Below, one piece after another: positions 17,105 through 26,046 of a stretch of DNA of 64,000 bases. Below the pieces are notes generated by a model. That model did not search any database and was not told where the DNA came from. It saw only the letters and a list, made by a program, of their open reading frames with translations. Both the position numbers and the translations under genes were made by a program. Position 1 is the stretch's first letter, and every line of letters begins with the position of its first letter. This DNA is from Halonatronum saccharophilum DSM 13868 (GTDB lineage Bacteria > Bacillota > Halanaerobiia > Halobacteroidales > Halobacteroidaceae), in assembly GCF_000517025.1 (NCBI RefSeq), contig NZ_KI912095.1, forward strand, positions 105,772 through 169,771, in the 5' to 3' direction.

Positions 17105-17659
17105 ATGAAGCTTGTAGTTGGTTTAGGTAATCCAGGGCCAAAATATGAAACTACCCGTCATAATGCTGGATTTTTAGCTATAGATAAGATTGCTGATTAT
17201 TATAGGGTTAATATCAATAGTAAAGAAAAGAAAGCTTTAGTTGCTAAAGCTAGGGTTGGAGGAGAGAAGATAATCCTTGCTAAACCTCAAACATATATGA
17301 ATAATAGTGGTCAGGCTGTTAGAGCTTTGGCTGATTATTATAATATAGTAAGTGAAGATATTATAATAATCTATGATGATTTAGATTTGGACTTGGGTAA
17401 GATAAAGATTAAGAAAAAAGGTGGACATGGAGGTCATAATGGTATAAAATCTATCTTTAGTCATTTAGGGACTAAAGAATTTACAAGGCTAAGGGTAGGG
17501 ATTGGTAGACCAGAGTATGGAAATGTAGTAGATTATGTTTTAGGTAGGTTTTCTAAACAAGAGATTAAAGTATTAGAACCTCTTTTAGATGATATAAGAG
17601 GAGCAACAGAACTTTGTATAGAAGAAAAAGTTGATAAAGCTATGAATAGATATAATTAA
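17105..17659 (+). CDS. pth: Peptidyl-tRNA hydrolase
   Basis: Pth releases peptides from drop-off peptidyl-tRNAs. At 184 residues it is normal length. Visible: VGLGNPGPKYETTRHNAGF with the catalytic His, KPQTYMNNSGQAV with the catalytic Asn, YDDLDLDLGKIKIKKKGGHGGHNG, and RLRVGIGRPE. AAGGAAGTGATCAG precedes the ATG. Confidence 0.98.
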   Translation: MKLVVGLGNPGPKYETTRHNAGFLAIDKIADYYRVNINSKEKKALVAKARVGGEKIILAKPQTYMNNSGQAVRALADYYNIVSEDIIIIYDDLDLDLGKIKIKKKGGHGGHNGIKSIFSHLGTKEFTRLRVGIGRPEYGNVVDYVLGRFSKQEIKVLEPLLDDIRGATELCIEEKVDKAMNRYN

Positions 17660-17688
17660 TCCTGAGAATTAATTCTCAGGATTTTTTG
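17660..17688 (+). terminator. Terminator after pth
   Basis: CCTGAGAATT and its complement form a perfect 20-nt palindrome (17661-17680), followed by ATTTTTTG. Confidence 0.9.
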
Positions 17689-17769
17689 TATATAAAATAT
17701 ATAATAGGAGATAATAGAATTTGTATAATAAATTAGAAAAAATAATCTGAAAAAATTAGAGGTTGATCT

Positions 17770-18141
17770 ATGAGTTTAATTTTTCCTGGAATTTTAGCTT
17801 CTTTTTTAGCCTTTATTATCAATCGTTATTTAGTCTTTAATTTTGGAAACAAGGTTATAGTATACTTAATACCATTATTAGAAGAGGTATTAAAGAGTGG
17901 GTTGTATTATATTTTTGGAAGTAGTCTAATTCTTACCCATTTAATTTTTGGGATTATAGAAGGGATATTTGATTATTTAGATAGTAGGGTAGCAGCCTTA
18001 ACAGCTGTAATAAGTCATCTTTTATTTGGTTATATTACAATATATATATGGGATTTAGTAGGAAATTTATTAGTTGGAGTTTTAGTTACAATTTTAGTCC
18101 ATACTATATGGAATTATCTAGTAGGAAGGATGGTAATATGA
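17770..18141 (+). CDS. Small PrsW-like membrane protease
   Basis: The 123-residue, highly hydrophobic protein has about four membrane helices. It carries the motif set of the PrsW/CPBP intramembrane peptidases: LEEVLKSG (E38, E39, K42), FGIIEGIFDY (E64), SHLLFG (H83) and VHTIWNY (H111). PrsW is usually above 200 residues, so this is a minimal version. The last bases overlap the fin start (ATGA), so the two are translationally coupled. A role in sporulation membrane proteolysis is possible from context, but that is inference. The start is weakly supported: GAGGTTGATCT upstream. Confidence 0.55.
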   Translation: MSLIFPGILASFLAFIINRYLVFNFGNKVIVYLIPLLEEVLKSGLYYIFGSSLILTHLIFGIIEGIFDYLDSRVAALTAVISHLLFGYITIYIWDLVGNLLVGVLVTILVHTIWNYLVGRMVI

Positions 18142-18359
18142 AAGTTTTCTACAGGTGCCCTAAATGTCAAAAGTTAATAGATTTCTTAGAGGTGGAAGAG
18201 TATAACGAAAAGGCCTTGGGGCTGAATATCTTGACTGAGGATGAGAAAGAAGATATAATAGAGGTAGAATATGACAATATATATATAGATTTGACCTGCG
18301 ATGAATGTTTGGAAGAGGATAATTGGGTTGAGATGATTCATAATGTAAGGATACATTAA
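18138..18359 (+). CDS. fin: Anti-sigma-F factor Fin
   Basis: The 73-residue protein matches the Fin/YabK (DUF2757) family. It has two CxxC zinc knuckles (CPKCQK near residue 7, CDECLEE near residue 55) flanking a middle segment that reads ALGLNILTEDEKEDII, comparable to LGFQHLTEEERLEMI in B. subtilis YabK. Fin helps switch sigma-F to sigma-G in the forespore. Position between pth and mfd is exactly that of yabK. I chose ATG 18138, with AAGGATGG upstream, over a longer frame opening at 18048 that would lie inside the preceding gene. Confidence 0.85.
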   Translation: MKVFYRCPKCQKLIDFLEVEEYNEKALGLNILTEDEKEDIIEVEYDNIYIDLTCDECLEEDNWVEMIHNVRIH

Positions 18360-18371
18360 TTTAAAGAATTT

Positions 18372-18402
18372 AGGGTCTTAGGTTAGCCTAAGGCTCTTTT
18401 TA
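18372..18402 (+). terminator. Terminator after fin
   Basis: GTCTTAGG-TTAG-CCTAAGGC stem followed by TCTTTTT. Confidence 0.7.
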
Positions 18403-18556
18403 CTGTTTATAGAGAGTTGAAAAGTTAATAATAAGATTAAGAATGAAAGGGCTGTTGAAGCACTTTTTATTATGGATGAATTTTTTAGTTTAAGTTGATA
18501 GCTGACAGATAAAATTGGAGTTAGTTAATTTGTTAATTTTAAAGGAGTAGATTAGG

Positions 18557-21500
18557 ATGGGAAATAGTTTACTAAATATTTTAAAAGGAAATAAAGTCTT
18601 TGAGAAAACACTAGACTCTTATGATAATGGAATAGAAGGAGAGGTGGTTGGCTTAGATGATAGTAGCCAGAACCTCTTTTTAGCTAATTTAGATAATTCT
18701 ATTGATGATAGGATGTTGATAGTCACACCGACTTTGGAGTTGGGAGAATCTATTTTTGAAGACTTAGTTAGGCTCTTAGGTGAAGAAAGGGTTTTGTTAT
18801 TTCCTAAATTAGATATATTACCTCATGAAGAGTTAGAGATTGAGCAGTTAATTAAGGTGGAAAGATTAAAGGTTTTAGATAGTTTGACCAAAGGAGAGGG
18901 TAAGGTAATAATTGCTCCTATAGGTTCTCTTTTAGAGGTTGTTATACCCTCTGATCTTTATAAAGATTTAAGCTTAGATCTAACTATAGAAGATGAAATT
19001 ATCTTAGATCAGCTAAGTTATAAGTTGGTAAGTATGGGTTATAGTAGAGTTCAAAGAGTTGAAGATAGAGGAGAGTATAGTATTAGAGGTGGGGTAGTTG
19101 ATATTTATCCCCCTATCCTTGATGAACCTGTTAGAATTGAATTTTTTGGTGACGAAATAGAATCTATTAGAAGTTTTGATGTAGCAACTCAGGTATCATC
19201 TAAAGAGTTAGAAGATGTATCAATTGATCTGGCAAGGGAGTTTATAATTACTTCAAAGATGAGAGATGATATTATAAAGTCGATTAAGAGTGCTTTAAAA
19301 GAGGAAATAACATCTTTACCTAAGGATAAGGCAAAGAAATTAAAAGAAAAGGTGGCTTATGATTTAGAGAGGCTAGAGGAAGGGGTTTATTTTCCTGGAG
19401 TTAGAAAGTATTTAAACTATGCTTATGGAGAAAGTACTTTGGCTGATTACTTTAATGGGGTAGTTATCTTTATTAACCCCTTTAAGGTTAAAGAAGAAGG
19501 GGTTAATTTTTTAAAGCAAATAAATGGAGTCTACCTTGATCTAGTAGATGAAGGTAAAGTACTTTCTAACTACAAGAAACTATTTTTAGATTTTTATGAT
19601 CTCTTTTATAAGATTCAAGATTATAAGTTGTATTTATCACCATTAAAAAGAGAAGTAGATTATATAAATAAAGGTTTTTCTTTTGATATTAAAGCAAGGA
19701 AAGTAGAAGTATTTAGAGGTAGTTTAGATCGGTTAATAGATAGTATTAAAGGCTATGTAGGGCAGAAGTATAAAATTGTAATTGGGATGTCTACTTTAAG
19801 TAAGGCAAGAAGGTTAGAAGAGAGACTTGAGGAAGAGTTTCCTGTGAGTTTTATAGAAAAGATAGAAGATCAAATAAAGTTAGGAAATATAGTAATAACT
19901 ATAGCTAATTTGAATAATGGTGTCTTATTTTCTGATGATAAGTTTATACTGTATACAGAAAGTGAGATATTTAAAGTTGCTAAGAGGAAGAGAAGAAGGG
20001 CCAAAGCCTTTAAGGAAGGGGCTAAGATTTCTTCCTTTACTGAGTTGGATGTTGGAGATTATGTGGTTCATGAAAACCATGGTATTGGAAAGTATTTGGG
20101 TATAAAGAAGCTTAAGATTCAGGGTAAAAGTAAGGATTATCTATTATTACTTTATGCTAAGGATGATAAATTATATATTCCAACAGATCAGGTTGATCTG
20201 ATTCAAAAGTATGTAGGTTTACAAGATAAAAAGCCTAAATTACATAAGTTAAATAGTGATAGTTGGAATAGGGCCAAAGCTAGGGTTAAGGAATCTGTAG
20301 AAGAGATGGCTGAAGAGCTCTTAGAATTATATGCTAAGCGAGAATTAAAGAGGGGGCATTCCTTTTCTGAGGATACTATTTGGCAAAATGAGTTTGAAGA
20401 GTCCTTCCCCTTTGAGGAGACTCCCGATCAAATCAAGGCTATTACAGAGGTTAAGGAAGATATGGAGTCTAATCAACCTATGGATAGATTAATTTGTGGT
20501 GATGTTGGGTATGGTAAGACCGAGGTGGGAATAAGAGCTATATTTAAGGCGATTATGGATGGAAAACAGGCTGCTTTTTTGGTTCCTACAACGATTTTGG
20601 CTCAGCAACATTGGAGCAATTTTGTGGATCGCTTTAGTGATTACCCTATAAGAGTAGAGGTTTTAAGCCGTTTTAAGAGTGCCAAGGAGCAAAAAGAGAT
20701 TATTAAAGGTTTAAAGCGTGGATCAGTAGATTTAATTATTGGAACTCATAGATTATTATCTTCTGATATTAAGTTTAAGGATTTGGGATTAGTAGTTGTA
20801 GATGAGGAACAACGATTTGGAGTAAAACAGAAGGAAAGGTTAAAGAGGTTAAGGGAGAGTGTAGATATCTTGACCTTAACTGCTACTCCTATTCCAAGAA
20901 CTTTACATATGTCTTTGGTTGGAGTTAGAGATATAAGTTTAATTGAAACTCCACCTGAAAATAGGTATCCAATTAGAACATATGTAGGTGAGTATGAAGA
21001 GCATTTGATAAAGGATGCTATTAATAGAGAGATAAATAGAGGTGGGCAGATATATTTTGTCCATAATCGAGTTAGAGATATAAAGGAGATTGCAGCAAAG
21101 ATAAACACTTTAGTGCCAAAGGCAAGGGTTGGTGTAGCTCATGGTCAGATGAGTGAAGTTAAATTAGAAGATTTAATGATGAAATTTTTGGCTGGAGAGT
21201 ATGATGTTTTAGTTTGTACAACGATTATAGAGACTGGAATGGATATCTCCAATGTAAATACAATTATTATCAATAGAGCTGATAGATTTGGGTTGGCTCA
21301 GTTGTATCAATTGCGAGGCAGGGTGGGAAGAAGTAGTCGACTTGCTTATGCTTATCTATTGTATAAAAAGGATCAGGTCTTATCAGAAATAGCAGAGAAG
21401 AGATTGAAGGCTATAAAAGAGTTTACTAGTTTAGGATCAGGATTTAAGATAGCTATGCGTGATTTAGAGATTAGGGGAGCGGGTAATATCCTTGGCCCAC

Positions 21501-22042
21501 AGCAGCATGGTCATATTGAAGCAATTGGGTTCTCTCTTTACTGTAAGTTGTTAGAAGGAGCAGTAAATAGCTTAAAGAAGGGAGAAGTAAAAGAAGAGGA
21601 AGAGATATCATTAGATCTGAAGGTAGATGCATATATTCCTGATGATTATATAGGAGATTCTAAGGAGAAGATTGATATATATAAAAAGATAGATGGAATT
21701 AGAGATATTGAAGATTATGAAGAGATTAAGGATGAATTAAGGGATAGATTTGGTGATTTAAGGGAAGAAATAATAATATTACTCCAACTAGCTTTAATAA
21801 AAGTAAAAGGAAAAGAGTTAGGATTACTTCAAATCAAAGAGCTTGGTCAGAGTTTAGAGATGCTATTCTCTAGTGAACATAGGTTATCAGGAGAAAATCT
21901 AATCAATTTAAGTAATAGATTTTCTAACCTTAAATTTACTGCTTCCAAAGAGCTTGTAATTAAGGTCTCTTCAGAAGGATTATCTGATTTGAGAAAACTT
22001 AACTTATTAATTGATATCTTTGATTTTTTACTTTCTGATTAA
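18557..22042 (+). CDS. mfd: Transcription-repair coupling factor
   Basis: A 1161-residue translocase that removes stalled RNA polymerase and recruits UvrA. Domains in order: UvrB-like N-terminal region (about 1-350), the CarD-like RNAP-interacting domain (about 490-590, ELDVGDYVVHENHGIGKYLG), and RecG-like helicase domains with Walker A GDVGYGKTEVG, DEEQRFG, TATPIPRTLHMS and the RGRVGRSSR motif VI. The C-terminal TRCF domain completes it. AAAGGAG precedes the ATG. Confidence 0.98.
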   Translation: MGNSLLNILKGNKVFEKTLDSYDNGIEGEVVGLDDSSQNLFLANLDNSIDDRMLIVTPTLELGESIFEDLVRLLGEERVLLFPKLDILPHEELEIEQLIKVERLKVLDSLTKGEGKVIIAPIGSLLEVVIPSDLYKDLSLDLTIEDEIILDQLSYKLVSMGYSRVQRVEDRGEYSIRGGVVDIYPPILDEPVRIEFFGDEIESIRSFDVATQVSSKELEDVSIDLAREFIITSKMRDDIIKSIKSALKEEITSLPKDKAKKLKEKVAYDLERLEEGVYFPGVRKYLNYAYGESTLADYFNGVVIFINPFKVKEEGVNFLKQINGVYLDLVDEGKVLSNYKKLFLDFYDLFYKIQDYKLYLSPLKREVDYINKGFSFDIKARKVEVFRGSLDRLIDSIKGYVGQKYKIVIGMSTLSKARRLEERLEEEFPVSFIEKIEDQIKLGNIVITIANLNNGVLFSDDKFILYTESEIFKVAKRKRRRAKAFKEGAKISSFTELDVGDYVVHENHGIGKYLGIKKLKIQGKSKDYLLLLYAKDDKLYIPTDQVDLIQKYVGLQDKKPKLHKLNSDSWNRAKARVKESVEEMAEELLELYAKRELKRGHSFSEDTIWQNEFEESFPFEETPDQIKAITEVKEDMESNQPMDRLICGDVGYGKTEVGIRAIFKAIMDGKQAAFLVPTTILAQQHWSNFVDRFSDYPIRVEVLSRFKSAKEQKEIIKGLKRGSVDLIIGTHRLLSSDIKFKDLGLVVVDEEQRFGVKQKERLKRLRESVDILTLTATPIPRTLHMSLVGVRDISLIETPPENRYPIRTYVGEYEEHLIKDAINREINRGGQIYFVHNRVRDIKEIAAKINTLVPKARVGVAHGQMSEVKLEDLMMKFLAGEYDVLVCTTIIETGMDISNVNTIIINRADRFGLAQLYQLRGRVGRSSRLAYAYLLYKKDQVLSEIAEKRLKAIKEFTSLGSGFKIAMRDLEIRGAGNILGPQQHGHIEAIGFSLYCKLLEGAVNSLKKGEVKEEEEISLDLKVDAYIPDDYIGDSKEKIDIYKKIDGIRDIEDYEEIKDELRDRFGDLREEIIILLQLALIKVKGKELGLLQIKELGQSLEMLFSSEHRLSGENLINLSNRFSNLKFTASKELVIKVSSEGLSDLRKLNLLIDIFDFLLSD

Positions 22043-22148
22043 AAAAGACAATTAATTTTACATTAGTTGCCACATTAAGAATAATATTTTCAATCTAAAT
22101 ATATACTAATAATGAAGTAGTTAGCAAATAGCCTAAAAATAATAATTG

Positions 22149-22202
22149 GGAGGTGAAGGTTGTTTAGCAATTTGGAGGTTTTAGATTGCTAAATAGTTAA
22201 AT
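22149..22202 (+). promoter_or_regulatory. Hairpin-embedded ribosome site and possible 10-codon leader ORF before spoVT
   Basis: A 9-bp stem (TTTAGCAAT 22163-22171 with ATTGCTAAA 22185-22193) holds GGAGG in its 13-nt loop. The spoVT ATG lies 9 nt after the stem, and there is no other ribosome site near it. A separate site GGGAGGTGAAGG precedes a TTG at 22160 that opens a 10-codon frame (MFSNLEVLDC) ending at 22192. Confidence 0.5.
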
Positions 22203-22757
22203 ATGAAAGCTACAGGTATTGTACGTAGGATAGATGACTTGGGTCGGGTTGTAATACCAAAAGAGATCAGAAGAACTATGAGGATAAGAGAAGGCGAGCC
22301 TTTAGAGATTTTTGTTGATAGGGATGGCGAAGTTATCTTAAAGAAGTATTCACCAATTGGCGAGTTAGGAGAATTTGCTCAAGAGTATGTAGAGTCATTG
22401 GCAGAGGTAACAGGCCATATAGCTTGTGTATTAGATCGAGATGCTATTGTTGCAGTAGCAGGGGCCAAAAAAAAGGTCTTCATTGATAAGCCTATTAGTA
22501 AAAAGGCAGAAGAGATATTAAATAGTAGAGAGACTAAGGTTATAAATCAAGAAACTGAAGATATATTCTGTGAGGGGATTTATGGAGAAGATTATAGCTC
22601 CTTTACAGCTCAAGTCTTGGCCCCAATTATTGCTGATGGGGATGCAATTGGATTGGTAGCACTTGCCTCAACTAAAGGTGGAGAAGAGATGGGAGATTTA
22701 GAAGTAAAGCTAGCTAATACAGCAGCAGGATTCTTAGCCAAACAGATGGAGAGCTAG
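22203..22757 (+). CDS. spoVT: Stage V sporulation protein T
   Basis: SpoVT is a forespore transcription factor that tunes sigma-G genes. The N-terminal AbrB swapped-hairpin domain (MKATGIVRRIDDLGRVVIPK to REGEPLEIFVDRDGEVILKKY, 1-50) is followed by a GAF-like domain. At 184 residues it is close to the Bacillus protein. The order mfd-spoVT-spoVB-like-mazG is the conserved one. The start is set by the AbrB start sequence; its ribosome site is unusual (see preceding entry). Confidence 0.96.
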   Translation: MKATGIVRRIDDLGRVVIPKEIRRTMRIREGEPLEIFVDRDGEVILKKYSPIGELGEFAQEYVESLAEVTGHIACVLDRDAIVAVAGAKKKVFIDKPISKKAEEILNSRETKVINQETEDIFCEGIYGEDYSSFTAQVLAPIIADGDAIGLVALASTKGGEEMGDLEVKLANTAAGFLAKQMES

Positions 22758-22835
22758 AGTTAATTAACAATTGTTGGTTAAGTGAAAAATTAGATATAAT
22801 TAATTAAAGGTAAAAACTATTTAAATCTATTGATT

Positions 22836-22887
22836 ATTTCATAGGGTATATTACAATTTTTTTGTAATATACCCTATGAAATTTTTG
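22836..22887 (+). terminator. Terminator after spoVT
   Basis: A 21-bp perfect stem, ATTTCATAGGGTATATTAC and onward, with a short T-only loop, followed by TTTTTG. Confidence 0.9.
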
Positions 22888-22967
22888 TAAAAGGGGTGGC
22901 ATAATTGAGATAAATTTGTTATTATTATTAGTTAGAGGTAGTAGATTTTTAAGGAAGGAAGATTTAT

Positions 22968-24584
22968 TTGACTAAAGAGAAGAATACTCTATTACAAGGG
23001 ACAATGATATTAACAAGTGCTGCTTTAATAAGTAAATTTCTAGGTTTTTTTTATAAAGCCATCTTAGCTAGATTAATTGGTTCAGAAGGCTTAGGAATAT
23101 ATGAGCAGGCCTATCCAATATATACTATGGTTCTAGCTATATCTATAGCTGGAATACCTGTAGCTATCTCTAAGTTAATTTCAGCTAAGAGAGCAGAAGA
23201 TAAGCCATATTTAGCTGATCATATCTTTAGGACAACCTTGAAGTTAAGTTTTTCTATTGGTTTAATCGGTTCTATAGGTGTGGGTTTATTGGCTAGATTT
23301 TTGGCCCTATATATATGGCAGGATATAAGTGTGTACTATTCTATACTAGCTATATCACCGGCAATATTCATTGTATCTATTATGGCAGCATACCGTGGTT
23401 ATTTTCAAGGGTGTCAGAAGATGGAACCAACAGCTATATCTCAGGTTCTAGAACAGTTTATTAGAATTGTTGCAATGTTGATATTGGCTTATCTACTAAT
23501 CCCTTATGGTGTAGAATTTGGTGCTGCAGGTGCAGCAGCTGGAGCATTTTTTGGTTCAATTGGCGGGCTAATAGTAATGCTAATAATTTATCGTCGCTTT
23601 AAGAGAAGAAGTAAGGCTCTTAAAGAAGGTGCTAAAAGAGTGGATGAAGAACAACTACCTGATATAAAAAAGGTTTTTAGAGAAGTATCTGCTTTAGCTG
23701 TACCTGTTACAATTAGTGCTATGATCTTGCCTCTAATGAGATTAATTGATTCTTTTATGGTGGCTAATCGCTTACAGGTTGCAGGATTTTCATTAGGCGA
23801 GGCCAGGGCTTTATTTGGTCAATTTAGTGGGATGGCAATGACCTTAGTTCGTTTTCCTACTGTTCTGGCAGGGTCTTTAGCAGTGAGTTTGGTTCCTGCA
23901 ATATCTGAGGCTGCTTCTTTAGGTGAGGATAAACTGGTTCGAGCTAGGATACGTAAGGCAATTAAGTTGGTTCTTTACATAACTATTCCAGCCTTTGTAG
24001 GACTATTTATCTTAGCTGAGCCTTTAACTGGAGTTATCTTTGACCATCCAGAGGCTGCAATACCATTGCGTTATTTAGCTGTTGGTGTTATAGCAGTTAG
24101 CTTACAGCAGGTAACATCTAGTATATTACAAGGCTTTGGTAAGGCAAAGTTGCCTGCAAGAAATCTTTTAATTGGTGTTATGGTTAATGTTGTTTTAAAT
24201 TACACATTAACTGCAAACCCTATATTAGGTATTAGGGGAGCTGCTATTGGAACAACGACTGGGTTCTCTTTGGCTGCTGCTTTAAATATTATTAATGTCT
24301 TCCAGATAACTAAGCCTAAATTTGATAATTATAATCTCTTAGTTAAGCCAATCTTTAGTAGTCTAGTGATGGCTTTTGTAGTCTGCTTATCATACAGAGG
24401 GGTGTTGGCCCTTTTAGGGATAAGGTCAATTGCAACTTTAGTTGCTGTTGGCATCGGTATGCTAGCTTATGGTCTGGCTTTATTATCAAGTGGTGCTATA
24501 GTTGAAGAGGATCTTAGGATAGTTCCAAAGATTGGCGAAAAGATGGCAAATATTTTAGCAAAATTAGGATTTGTGAGGGGATAA
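22968..24584 (+). CDS. SpoVB/MurJ-like polysaccharide flippase
   Basis: A 538-residue MOP-superfamily membrane protein with 14 predicted helices; it starts TLLQGTMILTSAALISKFLGFFYKAILARLIG, with GLGIYEQAYPIY as the typical SpoVB loop. Members move lipid-linked sugars across membranes during cortex or wall synthesis. It starts at TTG 22968, placed by TTAAGGAAGGAAG upstream. Its position after spoVT matches yabM/spoVB. Its stop lies 1 nt before the next start, so the pair is co-translated. Confidence 0.88.
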   Translation: MTKEKNTLLQGTMILTSAALISKFLGFFYKAILARLIGSEGLGIYEQAYPIYTMVLAISIAGIPVAISKLISAKRAEDKPYLADHIFRTTLKLSFSIGLIGSIGVGLLARFLALYIWQDISVYYSILAISPAIFIVSIMAAYRGYFQGCQKMEPTAISQVLEQFIRIVAMLILAYLLIPYGVEFGAAGAAAGAFFGSIGGLIVMLIIYRRFKRRSKALKEGAKRVDEEQLPDIKKVFREVSALAVPVTISAMILPLMRLIDSFMVANRLQVAGFSLGEARALFGQFSGMAMTLVRFPTVLAGSLAVSLVPAISEAASLGEDKLVRARIRKAIKLVLYITIPAFVGLFILAEPLTGVIFDHPEAAIPLRYLAVGVIAVSLQQVTSSILQGFGKAKLPARNLLIGVMVNVVLNYTLTANPILGIRGAAIGTTTGFSLAAALNIINVFQITKPKFDNYNLLVKPIFSSLVMAFVVCLSYRGVLALLGIRSIATLVAVGIGMLAYGLALLSSGAIVEEDLRIVPKIGEKMANILAKLGFVRG

Positions 24585-24585
24585 A

Positions 24586-26046
24586 ATGATAAGTATAATA
24601 GGGTTAGGAGCTGGTGATTTAAAGCTCCTTACTTTGGAAGGGTATAGAGAGTTAAAGAGTGGTAAGAAGGTTTATTTAAGGACTAAGGAGCATCCGATAG
24701 TTAATGATTTTAAAGATGAAGGTATAGAGTTTATTTCCTTTGATTATCTATATGAGAAGGAAGATACCTTCTCTAAGGTCTATGATAAGATAGTTGATCA
24801 AATTTTAAAATTAAGTAAAAAGGAAGATATAATCTATGGGGTTCCAGGTCATCCTTTGGTAGCCGAGTCTACAGTTAAGATTCTTATTGATAAATTAAGT
24901 AAAGAAGATTATAAGATTATTGGCGGGCCAAGTTTTTTAGATCAGATATTTGTTTCTTTGGAGTTAGATCCTATTGATGGTGTTAAGTTATTGGATGGTT
25001 TAAATTTTGAAGTAAAAGATTTAGATCCAAGAACTCCTACTATCATTAGCCAGGTTTATAACTCTAGAGTGGGTTCTGATGTTAAATTAGAACTGATGGA
25101 AATCTACCCTGATGAATTTAAAATTAAGGTTTTAAGAGGTGTGGGTCTTGATGATGAGAGGATAGAGGAAGTTCCACTTTATAAATTAGATCACTTAGAT
25201 TGGTTAGATAGTTTAACTAGTATCTACCTTCCACCAGAAAGGGATAATTTAAGACAGTTTAATTATCTTTTAGAGATTGTTGATATTCTAAGAAGCCCTG
25301 GTGGTTGTCCTTGGGATATAAAACAGACACACAGCTCTTTAAAGAAACATTTAATAGAAGAGGCTTATGAAGTTATTGATAGAATTGAAGAAGGAGATTA
25401 CTTTGGCTTGGCTAATGAGTTAGGTGATGTACTTTTACAGGTTATTATGCATGCTCAAATTGCCTCAGAAGATTTTAGATTCAATATTTATGATGTTATT
25501 GAGGAGATAAATCAGAAGATGATTAGGCGACATCCTCATATTTTTGGTGATGTTGAGGTTGAAGATGAGAAGGATGTAATGAAAAATTGGGCCCAAATTA
25601 AGAAAGAAGAGAAAAAAGAGAGTGGGGAAGAAGGGGAGTCTATATTATCTGGTATTCCCAATTCATTACCTGCTTTGATGTTGGCCCAGAAGATACAATC
25701 TAAAGCGGCTAAGGTTGGCTTTGATTGGCCCGAGATTGATCAAGTCATAGATAAAGTTGAAGAGGAAATAGGAGAATTTAAAGAAGCTTTAGCTTTTAAA
25801 AGGGATCAGGATGTTAAAGAAGAGTTTGGAGACCTTATTTTTGCTCTTGTAAATTTAGGTAGGTTTTTGGACTTAGATGTAGAGGAAGAGCTAAGGTTTG
25901 GAATCAAAAAGTTTCAAGGGAGATTTGCTTATGTTGAAAGAGAGGTTAAGAAAAAAGGATTTAGTTTAGAAGAAATGAATTTAGAAGAGTTAGATAAGCT
26001 ATGGGAAGAAGCAAAAGGAGAAGATAGGGGGAATTATGATGTTTAA
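24586..26046 (+). CDS. mazG: Tetrapyrrole-methylase / MazG fusion
   Basis: A YabN-type two-domain protein of 486 residues. The N-terminal SAM-dependent methylase fold (about 1-215) opens MISIIGLGAGDLKLLTLEG and has YGVPGHPLVAE. The C-terminal MazG NTP pyrophosphohydrolase (about 220-480) has LRSPGGCPWDIKQTHSSLK, EEAYEVID and NELGDVLLQVIMHAQ, with a second MazG half (EEIGEFKEAL, EEFGDLIFALVN). MazG clears aberrant nucleotides; the role of the fused methylase is not known. It overlaps dacF by 11 nt. Confidence 0.95.
   Translation: MISIIGLGAGDLKLLTLEGYRELKSGKKVYLRTKEHPIVNDFKDEGIEFISFDYLYEKEDTFSKVYDKIVDQILKLSKKEDIIYGVPGHPLVAESTVKILIDKLSKEDYKIIGGPSFLDQIFVSLELDPIDGVKLLDGLNFEVKDLDPRTPTIISQVYNSRVGSDVKLELMEIYPDEFKIKVLRGVGLDDERIEEVPLYKLDHLDWLDSLTSIYLPPERDNLRQFNYLLEIVDILRSPGGCPWDIKQTHSSLKKHLIEEAYEVIDRIEEGDYFGLANELGDVLLQVIMHAQIASEDFRFNIYDVIEEINQKMIRRHPHIFGDVEVEDEKDVMKNWAQIKKEEKKESGEEGESILSGIPNSLPALMLAQKIQSKAAKVGFDWPEIDQVIDKVEEEIGEFKEALAFKRDQDVKEEFGDLIFALVNLGRFLDLDVEEELRFGIKKFQGRFAYVEREVKKKGFSLEEMNLEELDKLWEEAKGEDRGNYDV

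Noticed and set aside
18048-18137. Extended N-terminus of Fin from an ATG at 18048
   Set aside because: These 30 codons lie inside the PrsW-like gene in another frame and have no ribosome site. Fin family length and the CxxC spacing support ATG 18138.
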